A stretch of DNA of 64,000 nt from Mastigias papua. Its lineage: Eukaryota > Cnidaria > Scyphozoa > Rhizostomeae > Mastigiidae. Shown piece by piece: positions 54,601-64,000 of the stretch. The DNA lies in the NCBI GenBank assembly GCA_964019165.1, contig OZ025267.1, positions 23,012,503 to 23,076,502 of the forward strand, in the 5' to 3' direction. Below the pieces are notes generated by a model. It was not told the DNA's origin. It saw only the letters and a program-made list of their open reading frames with translations, and did no database searches. The first letter of the stretch is position 1; each line of letters begins with the position of its first letter. The position numbers and the translations under genes were made by a program.

Positions 54601-57600
54601 GGATATTTGGCGTGGAGTTGCTATAAGACTGCGAACGGACGAGAAAGCATTACTTGATGGAGCAGTGGATCAGATGAATTTCTAGAGGTAAGCGTATTTG
54701 AGTGTTCTAACTGTATGTTTTCAGTGTTGTCAAATGGTTTCTAGTTAATTTAGATCATGGTAAAACTGGAGCAGGATATGTTTTATTGGAGATGGAAGTG
54801 GAGATGGAAGTGAGTATGCAACTGAAGATGGAGCACAATTGGTGTGAAGGAAACAAGCTAGTGGTGTTAGGTATGGATGAGTTGTTGATTTATCTACTAA
54901 TTAATTTACTCTATTATCCATTTACTCATTTATCTAGTGTATTTATGTATTGGAGGCATGAGCTGTAGATGTAATTAGTTGATAGCTGTCTATAGTTACT
55001 GTATGCAGTGGTAGATAGCAGTAGTTAGTTGATAAATGTGATGTGTATGTTCTGTAACATGTTGTTGAGCTGTTGTGCTCGTTCTGTGTTTGTGAGTTTG
55101 TGAGAGCGAGAGTGGAATGATTGTGAGGAGAGAGATATGGAATGAGAAAGAATCGGCCACGGAAATAGATGTTGATAGTGAATAATGCAATGAATATGAG
55201 ACCAATTGCTCAGAGCGCATGGATGAGAAAGTAGATGAGCAGTGCGTTATTGTGGCATTGAACTCGAGTGTCAAAGGATATTTGGCGTGGAGTTGCTATA
55301 AGACTGCGAACGGAGGAGAAATCATTACTTGATGGAGCAGTGGATCAGATGAATTTCTAGAGGTAGGCGTATTTGAGTGTTCTAACTGTATGTTTTCAGT
55401 GTTGTCAAATGGTTTCTTGTTAATTTAGATCATGGTAAAACTGGAGCAGGATATGTTCTATTGGAGATGGAAGTGGAGATGGAAGTGAGTATGCATCTGA
55501 AGATGGAGCACAATTGGTGTGAAGGAAACAAGCTAGTGGTGTTAGGTATGCATGAGTTGTTGATTTATCTACTAATTAATTTACTCTATTATCCATTGAC
55601 TCATTTATCTGGTGTATTTATGTATTGGAGGCATGAGCTGTAGTTGTAATTAGTTGTTAGGTGTCTATAGTTACTGTATGCAGTAGTAGATAGCAGTAGT
55701 TAGTTGATAAATGTGATGTGTGTGTTCTGTAACATGTTGTTGAGCTGTTGTGCTCGTTCTGTGTTTGTGAGTTTGTGAGAGCGAGAGTGGAATGATTGTG
55801 AGGAGAGAGATATGGAAAGAGAAAGAATCGGCCACGGAAATAGATGTTGACGGTGCATAATGCAATGAATATGAGACGAATTGCTCAGAGCGCGTGGATG
55901 AGAAAGTAGATGAGCAGTGCGTTATTGTGGCATTGAACTCGAGTTTCGAAGGGTATTTGGCGTGGAGTTGCTATAAGACTGCGAACGGACGAGAAATCAT
56001 TACTTGATGTAGCAGTGGATCAGCTGAAGTTCTAGAGGTAAGCGTATTTGAGTGTTCTAACTGTATGTTTTCAGTGTTTTCAAATGGTTTCTTGTTAATT
56101 TAGATCATGGTAAAACTGGGGCAGGATATGTTTTATTGGAGATGGAAGTGGAGATGGAAGTGAGTATGCATCTGAAGATGGAGCACAATTGGTGTGAAGG
56201 AAACAAGCTAGTGGTGTTAGGTATGGATGAGTTGTTGATTTATCTACTAATTAATTTATTCTATTATCCATTTACTCATTTATCTACTGTATTTATGTAT
56301 TGGAGGCATGAGCTGTAGATGTAATTAGTTGATAGCTGTCTATAGTTACTGTATGCAGTAGTAGATAGCAGTAGTTAGTTGATAAATGTGATGTATGTGT
56401 TCTGTAACATGTTGTTGAGCTGTTGTGCTCGTTCTGTGTTTGTGAGTTTGTGAGAGCGAGAGTGGAATGATTGTGAGGAGAGAGATATGGAATGAGAAAG
56501 AATCGGCCACGGAAATAGATGTTGACGGTGCATAATGCAATGAATATGAGACGAATTGCTCAGAGCACGTGGATGAGAAAGTAGATGAGCAGTGCGTTAT
56601 TGTGGCATTGAACTCGAGTTTCAAAGGGTATTTGGCGTGGAGTTGCTATAAGACTGCGAACGGACGAGAAATCATTACTTGATGTAGCAGTGGATCAGAT
56701 GAATTTCTAGAGGTAAGCGTATTTGAGTGTTCTAACTGTATGTTTTCAGTGTTGTCAAATGGTTTCTAGTTAATTTAGATCATGGTAAAACTGGAGCAGG
56801 ATATGTTTTATTGGAGATGGAAGTGGAGATGGAAGTGAGTATGCAACTGAAGATGGAGCACAATTGGTGTGAAGGAAACAAGCTAGTGGTGTTAGGTATG
56901 GATGAGTTGTTGATTTATCTACTAATTAATTTACTCTATTATCCATTTACTCATTTATCTAGTGTATTTATGTATTGGAGGCATGAGCTGTAGATGTAAT
57001 TAGTTGATAGCTGTCTATAGTCACTGTATGCAGTGGTAGATAGCAGTAGTTAGGTGATAAATGTGATGTGTATGTTCTGTAACATGTTGTTGAGCTGTTG
57101 TGCTCGTTCTGTGTTTGTGAGTTTGTGAGAGCGAGAGTGGAATGATTGTGAGGAGAGAGATATGGAATGAGAAAGAATCGGCCACGGAAATAGATGTTGA
57201 TAGTGAATAATGCAATGAATATGAGACCAATTGCTCAGAGCGCATGGATGAGAAAGTAGATGAGCAGTGCGTTATTGTGGCATTGAACTCGAGTGTCAAA
57301 GGATATTTGGCGTGGAGTTGCTATAAGAGTGCGAACGGAGGAGAAATCATTACTTGATGGAGCAGTGGATCAGATGAATTTCTAGAGGTAAGCGTATTTG
57401 AGTGTTCTAACTGTATGTTTTCAGTGTTGTCAAATGGTTTCTTGTTAATTTAGATCATGGTAAAACTGGAGCAGGATATGTTCTATTGGAGATGGAAGTG
57501 GAGATGGAAGTGAGTATGCATATGAAGATGGAGCACAATTGGTGTGAAGGAAACAAGCTAGTGGTGTTAGGTATGGATGAGTTGTTGATTTATCTACTAA

Positions 57601-60600
57601 TTAATTTACTCTATTATCCATGTACTCATTTATCTACTGTATTTATGTATTGGAGGCATGAGCTGTAGATGTAATTAGTTGATAGCTGTCTATAGTTACT
57701 GTATGCAGTAGTAGATAGCAGTAGTTAGTTGATAAATGTGATGTGTGTGTTCTGTAACATGTTGTTGAGCTGTTGTGCTCGTTCTGTGTTTGTGAGTTTG
57801 TGAGAGCGAGAGTGGAATGATTGTGAGGAGAGAGATATGGAATGAGAAAGAATCGGCCACGGAAATAGATGTTGACGGTGCATAATGCAATGAATATGAG
57901 ACGAATTGCTCAGAGCGCGTGGATGAGAAAGTAGATGAGCAGTGCGTTATTGTGGCATTGAACTCGAGTTTCAAAGGGTATTTGGCGTGGAGTTGCTATA
58001 AGACTGCGAACGGAGGAGAAATCATTACTTGATGGAGCAGTGGATCAGCTGAATTTCTAGAGGTAAGCGTATGTGAGTGTTCTAACTGTATGTTTTCAGT
58101 GTTGTCAAATGGTTTCTAGTTAATTTAGATCATGGTAAAACTGGAGCAGGATATGTTTTATTGGAGATGGAAGTGGAGATGGAAGTGAGTATGCAACTGA
58201 AGATGGAGCACAATTGGTGTGAAGGAAACAAGCTAGTGGTGTTAGGTATGCATGAGTTGTTGATTTATCTACTAATTAATTTATTCTATTATCCATTTAC
58301 TCATTTATCTACTGTATTTATGTATTGGAGGCATGAGCTGTAGATGTAATTAGTTGATAGCTGTCTATAGTTACTGTATGCAGTAGTAGATAGCAGTAGT
58401 TAGTTGATAAATGTGATGTGTGTGTTCTGTAACATGTTGTTGAGCTGTTGTGCTCGTTCTGTGTTTGTGAGTTTGTGAGAGCGAGAGTGGAATGATTGTG
58501 AGGAGAGAGATATGGAATGAGAAAGAATCGGCCACGGAAATAGATGTTGACGGTGCATAATGCAATGAATATGAGACGAATTGCTCAGAGCGCATGGATG
58601 AGAAAGTAGATGAGCAGTGCGTTATTGTGGCATTGAACTCTAGTGTCAAAGGATATTTGGCGTGGAGTTGCTATAAGACTGCGAACGGACGAGAAAGCAT
58701 TACTTGATGGAGCAGTGGATCAGATGAATTTCTAGAGGTAAGCGTATTTGAGTGTTCTAACTGTATGTTTTCAGTGTTGTCAAATGGTTTCTAGTTAATT
58801 TAGATCATGGTAAAACTGGAGCAGGATATGTTTTATTGGAGATGGAAGTGGAGATGGAAGTGAGTATGCAACTGAAGATGGAGCACAATTGGTGTGAAGG
58901 AAACAAGCTAGTGGTGTTAGGTATGGATGAGTTGTTGATTTATCTACTAATTAATTTACTCTATTATCCATTTACTCATTTATCTAGTGTATTTATGTAT
59001 TGGAGGCATGAGCTGTAGATGTAATTAGTTGATAGCTGTCTATAGTTACTGTATGCAGTGGTAGATAGCAGTAGTTAGTTGATAAATGTGATGTGTATGT
59101 TCTGTAACATGTTGTTGAGCTGTTGTGCTCGTTCTGTGTTTGTGAGTTTGTGAGAGCGAGAGTGGAATGATTGTGAGGAGAGAGATATGGAATGAGAAAG
59201 AATCGGCCACGGAAATAGATGTTGATAGTGAATAATGCAATGAATATGAGACCAATTGCTCAGAGCGCATGGATGAGAAAGTAGATGAGCAGTGCGTTAT
59301 TGTGGCATTGAACTCGAGTGTCAAAGGATATTTGGCGTGGAGTTGCTATAAGACTGCGAACGGAGGAGAAATCATTACTTGATGGAGCAGTGGATCAGAT
59401 GAATTTCTAGAGGTAGGCGTATTTGAGTGTTCTAACTGTATGTTTTCAGTGTTGTCAAATGGTTTCTTGTTAATTTAGATCATGGTAAAACTGGAGCAGG
59501 ATATGTTCTATTGGAGATGGAAGTGGAGATGGAAGTGAGTATGCATCTGAAGATGGAGCACAATTGGTGTGAAGGAAACAAGCTAGTGGTGTTAGGTATG
59601 CATGAGTTGTTGATTTATCTACTAATTAATTTACTCTATTATCCATTGACTCATTTATCTGGTGTATTTATGTATTGGAGGCATGAGCTGTAGTTGTAAT
59701 TAGTTGTTAGGTGTCTATAGTTACTGTATGCAGTAGTAGATAGCAGTAGTTAGTTGATAAATGTGATGTGTGTGTTCTGTAACATGTTGTTGAGCTGTTG
59801 TGCTCGTTCTGTGTTTGTGAGTTTGTGAGAGCGAGAGTGGAATGATTGTGAGGAGAGAGATATGGAAAGAGAAAGAATCGGCCACGGAAATAGATGTTGA
59901 CGGTGCATAATGCAATGAATATGAGACGAATTGCTCAGAGCGCGTGGATGAGAAAGTAGATGAGCAGTGCGTTATTGTGGCATTGAACTCGAGTTTCGAA
60001 GGGTATTTGGCGTGGAGTTGCTATAAGACTGCGAACGGACGAGAAATCATTACTTGATGTAGCAGTGGATCAGCTGAAGTTCTAGAGGTAAGCGTATTTG
60101 AGTGTTCTAACTGTATGTTTTCAGTGTTTTCAAATGGTTTCTTGTTAATTTAGATCATGGTAAAACTGGGGCAGGATATGTTTTATTGGAGATGGAAGTG
60201 GAGATGGAAGTGAGTATGCATCTGAAGATGGAGCACAATTGGTGTGAAGGAAACAAGCTAGTGGTGTTAGGTATGGATGAGTTGTTGATTTATCTACTAA
60301 TTAATTTATTCTATTATCCATTTACTCATTTATCTACTGTATTTATGTATTGGAGGCATGAGCTGTAGTTGTAATTAGTTGATAGCTGTCTATAGTTACT
60401 GTATGCAGTAGTAGATAGCAGTAGTTAGTTGATAAATGTGATGTGTGTGTTCTGTAACATGTTGTTGAGCTGTTGTGCTCGTTCTGTGTTTGTGAGTTTG
60501 TGAGAGCGAGAGTGGAATGATTGTGAGGAGAGAGATATGGAATGAGAAAGAATCGGCCACGGAAATAGATGTTGACGGTGCATAATGCAATGAATATGAG

Positions 60601-63600
60601 ACCAATTGCTCAGAGCGCATGGATGAGAAAGTAGATGAGCAGTGCGTTATTGTGGCATTGAACTCTAGTGTCAAAGGATATTTCGCGTGGAGTTGCTATA
60701 AGACTGCGAACGGACGAGAAAGCATTACTTGATGGAACAGTGGATCAGATGAATTTCTAGAGGTAAGCGTATTTGAGTGTTCTAACTGTATGTTTTCAGT
60801 GTTGTCAAATGGTGGTTGGTTAATTTAGATCATGGTAAAACTGGAGCAGGATATGTTCTATTGGAGATGGAAGTGGAGATGGAAGTGAGTATGCATCTGA
60901 AGATGGAGCATAACTGGTGTGAAGGAGACAAGCTAGTGGTGTTAGGTATGGATGAGTTGTTGATTTATCTACTAATTAATTTACTCTATTATCCATTTAC
61001 TCTTGGATCTACTGTATTTATGTATTGGAGGCATGAGCTGTAGTTGTAATTAGTTGGTAGGTGTCTATAGTTACTGTATGCAGTAGTAGATAGCAGTAGT
61101 TAGTTGATAAATGTGATGTGTATGTTCTGTAACATGTTGTTGAGCTGTTGTGCTCGTTCTGTGTATGTGAGTTTGTTAGAGCGAGTGTGGAATGATTGTG
61201 AGGAGAGAGATATGGAATGAGAAAGAATCGGCCACGGAAATAGATGTTGACGGTGCATAATGCAATGAATATGAGACGAATTGCTCAGAGCGCGTGGATG
61301 AGAAAGTAGATGAGCAGTGCGTTATTGTGGCATTGAACTCGAGTTTCAAAGGGTATTTGGCGTGGAGTTGCTATAAGACTGCGAACGGAGGAGAAATCAT
61401 TACTTAATGTAGCAGTGGATCAGCTGCATTTCTAGAGGTAAGCGTATTTGAGTGTTCTAACTGTATGTTTTCAGTGTTGTCAAATGGTTTCTTGTTAATT
61501 TAGATCATGGTAAAACTGGAGCAGGATATGTTTTATTGGAGATGGAAGTGGAGATGGAAGTGAGTATGCAACTGAAGATGGAGCACAATTGGTGTGAAGG
61601 AAACAAGCTAGTGGTGCTAGGTATGGATGAGTTGTTTATTTATCTACTAATTAATTTACTCTATTATCCATTTACTCTTTTATCTACTGTATTTATGTAT
61701 TGGAGGCATGAGCTGTAGCTGTAATTAGTTGTTAGGTGTCTATAGTTACTGTATGCAGTAGTAGATAGCAGTAGTTAGTTGATAAATGTGATGTGTATGT
61801 TCTGTAACATGTTGTTGAGCTGTTGTGCTCGTTCTGTGTATGTGAGTTTGTTAGAGCGAGAGTGGAATGATTGTGAGGAGAGAGATATGGAATGAGAAAG
61901 AATCGGCCACGGAAATAGATGTTGACGGTGCATAATGCAATGAATATGAGACGAATTGCTCAGAGCGCGTGGATGAGAAAGTAGATGAGCAGTGCGTTAT
62001 TGTGGCATTGAACTCGAGTTTCAAAGGGTATTTGGCGTGGAGTTGCTATAAGACTGCGAACGGACGAGAAATCATTACTTGATGTAGCAGTGGATCAGAT
62101 GAATTTCTAGAGGTAAGCGTATTTGAGTGTTCTAACTGTATGTTTTCAGTGTTGTCAAATGGTTGTTAGTTAATTTAGATCATGGTAAAACTGGAGCAGG
62201 ATATGTTTTATTGGAGATGGAAGTGGAGATGGAAGTGAGTATGCAACTGAAGATGGAGCACAATTGGTGTGAAGGAAACAAGCTAGTGGTGCTAGGTATG
62301 GATGAGTTGTTGATTTATCTACTAATTAATTTACTCTATTATCCATTTACTCTTGGATCTACTGTATGTATGTATTGGAGGCATGAGCTGTAGTTGTAAT
62401 TAGTTGATAGCTGTCTATAGTTACTGTATGCAGTAGTAGATAGCAGTAGTTAGTTGATAAATGTGATGTGTGTGTTCTGTAACATGTTGTTGAGCTGTTG
62501 TGCTCGTTCTGTGTTTGTGAGTTTGTGAGAGCGAGAGTGGAATGATTGTGAGGAGAGAGATATGGAATGAGAAAGAATCGGCCACGGAAATAGATGTTGA
62601 CGGTGCATAATGCAATGAATATGAGACGAATTGCTCAGAGCGCGTGGATGAGAAAGTAGATGAGCAGTGCGTTATTGTGGCATTGAACTCGAGTTTCAAA
62701 GGGTATTTGGCGTGGAGTTGCTATAAGACTGCGAACGGACGAGAAATCATTACTTGATGTAGCAGTGGATCAGCTGAATTTCTAGAGGTAAGCGTATTTG
62801 AGTGTTCTAACTGTATGTTTTCAGTGTTTTCAAATGGTTTCTTGTTAATTTAGATCATGGTAAAACTGGAGCAGGATATGTTCTATTGGAGATGGAAGTG
62901 GAGATGGAAATGAGTATGCAACTGAAAATGGAGCACAATTGGTGTGAAGGAAACAAGCTAGTGGTGTTAGGTATGCATGAGTTGTTGATTTATCTACTAA
63001 TTAATGTACTCTATTATCCATGTACTCATTTATCTACTGTATTTATGTATTGGAGGCATGAGCTGTAGTTGTAATTAGTTGATAGGTGTCTATAGTTACT
63101 GTATGCAGTAGTAGATAGCAGTAGTTAGTTGATAAATGTGATGTGTGTGTTCTGTAACATGTTGTTGAGCTGTTGTGCTCGTTCTGTGTTGGTGAGTTTG
63201 TGAGAGCGAGAGTGGAGTGATTGTGAGGAGAGAGATATGGAATGGGAAAGAATCGGCCACGGAAATAGATGTTGACGGTGCATAATGCAATGAATATGAG
63301 ACGAATTGCTCAGAGCGCGTGGATGAGAAAGTAGATGAGCAGTGCGTTATCATGGCATTGAACTCGAGTTTCAAAGGATATTTCGCGTGGAGTTGCTATA
63401 AGACTGCGAACGGACGAGAAATCATTACTTGATGGAGCAGTGGATCAGCTGAATTTCTAGAGGTAAGTGTATTTGAGTGTTCTAACTGTATGTTTTTAGT
63501 GTTGTCAAATGGTTTCTAGTTAATTTAGATCATGGTAAAACTGGGGCAGGATATGTTCTATTGGAGATGGAAGTGGAGATGGAAATGAGTATGCAACTGA

Positions 63601-63924
63601 AAATGGAGCACAATTGGTGTGAAGGAAACAAGCTAGTGGTGCTAGGTATGCATGAGTTGTTGATTTATCTACTAATTAATGTACTCTATTATCCATGTAC
63701 TCATTTATCTACTGTATTTATGTATTGGAGGCATGAGCTGTAGTTGTAATTAGTTGATAGCTGTCTATAGTTACTGTATGCAGTAGTAGATAGCAGTAGT
63801 TAGTTGATAAATGTGATGTGTGTGTTCTGTAACATGTTGTTGAGCTGTTGTGCTCGTTCTGTGTTTGTGAGTTTGTGAGAGCGAGAGTGGAATGATTGTG
63901 AGGAGAGAGATATGGAATGAGAAA
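45641..63924. repeat. 675-bp satellite, array 2 (27 anchored units, two six-mer higher-order repeats)
   Basis: Units anchored (ttggagatgg) from 46021 to 63561 at 675-bp steps, two of them 670 bp. Variant sites group the units: 46021-50065 and 50066-54110 repeat the same order a-b-c-b-c-d (4,045 bp each), and 54111-58160 repeats at 58161 onward as e-c-f-g-c-d (4,050 bp). Diagnostic sites: the short spacer tcttatatctatttatg (a), tattagaggcatgggctg (b), and gtaggcg in place of gtaagcg near 55365 and 59415 (f). A unit also carries gtaagcg, ttctaac and ttttcag in intron-like order. Short frames on both strands are not convincing genes. Confidence 0.95.
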
Positions 63925-64000
63925 GAATCGGTCACGCAAATAGACAGTGACTGTCCACAGTGCAGTAAAGATGACATGACGACTCACTGAGAGACAATGA
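63925..64000. repeat. Start of a third satellite spacer block
   Basis: From gtcacgcaaatagacagtga the sequence leaves the 675-bp unit and follows the same path as 43470-43530, so array 2 ends and another spacer begins at the right edge. Confidence 0.8.

Noticed and set aside
46226..63374. Repeated 92-codon minus-strand frames and 60-codon plus-strand frames in the satellite as a multigene family
   Set aside because: They arise once per 675-bp unit because the unit is copied. Differences between units are mostly amino-acid-changing (Gln/His, Asp/His, Phe/Cys/Leu), some units end early, the plus frame needs a TTG start, and composition is low-complexity. No sign of selection for a protein.

Overview
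This window is animal nuclear DNA, from an invertebrate; a cnidarian or lophotrochozoan would fit, but that is a guess. It is AT-rich, no operons or ordinary host exons were recognised, and every convincing protein-coding stretch belongs to a transposable element. The elements are non-LTR retrotransposons (LINEs) with two types of endonuclease, SGNH-esterase ORF1 proteins, a PIF/Harbinger relic, a tRNA-like SINE and a DNA transposon with an XPG/PIN-like nuclease. The last 23 kb is satellite DNA.

Layout. (1) 1-14.8 kb: a minus-strand pile of LINEs with restriction-like endonucleases (R2/R4/Dong type), named D, A, B, C and E from left to right. A, B and C stand head-to-tail, each joined to the next by an (AAT)n tract. 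A plus-strand CR1/L2-like fragment is inserted in the leader of B. (2) 14.8-15.8 kb: a decayed PIF/Harbinger transposon. (3) 16-23.2 kb: nested minus-strand LINEs. RTE-like element F is inserted in RTE-like G with a perfect 9-bp target duplication. A CR1/L2-like LINE, with an SGNH-esterase ORF1 and a SINE inserted in it, separates G from an RTE endonuclease half (H). (4) 23.2-29.9 kb: mostly unassigned sequence with two CR1/L2-like fragments. (5) 29.95-35.4 kb: nested DNA. Outer inverted repeats with a TA duplication enclose a 60-bp minisatellite, and a 3,249-bp transposon sits inside the minisatellite with an exact 3-bp AAT duplication. Its protein has an XPG/PIN-nuclease-like core and a cysteine-rich C terminus, most like the Academ superfamily. 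(6) 35.6-39.8 kb: a full-length RTE LINE (J, 1,013-aa open frame, target duplication present) inside another LINE (K). (7) 40.2-64 kb: a (CA)n tract, then a 675-bp satellite in two arrays (3 and 27 anchored units) separated by a divergent long spacer. The large array contains two different six-unit higher-order repeats, each present about twice.

The parts do not form one pathway. The window is a heterochromatin-like TE graveyard grading into a satellite block, with J and the 3.2-kb transposon as the best-preserved elements. The points most worth pursuing are the Academ-like element, the conserved structured 5' leader shared by several LINEs, the (AAT)n-linked LINE tandem and the two six-mer satellite higher-order repeats.
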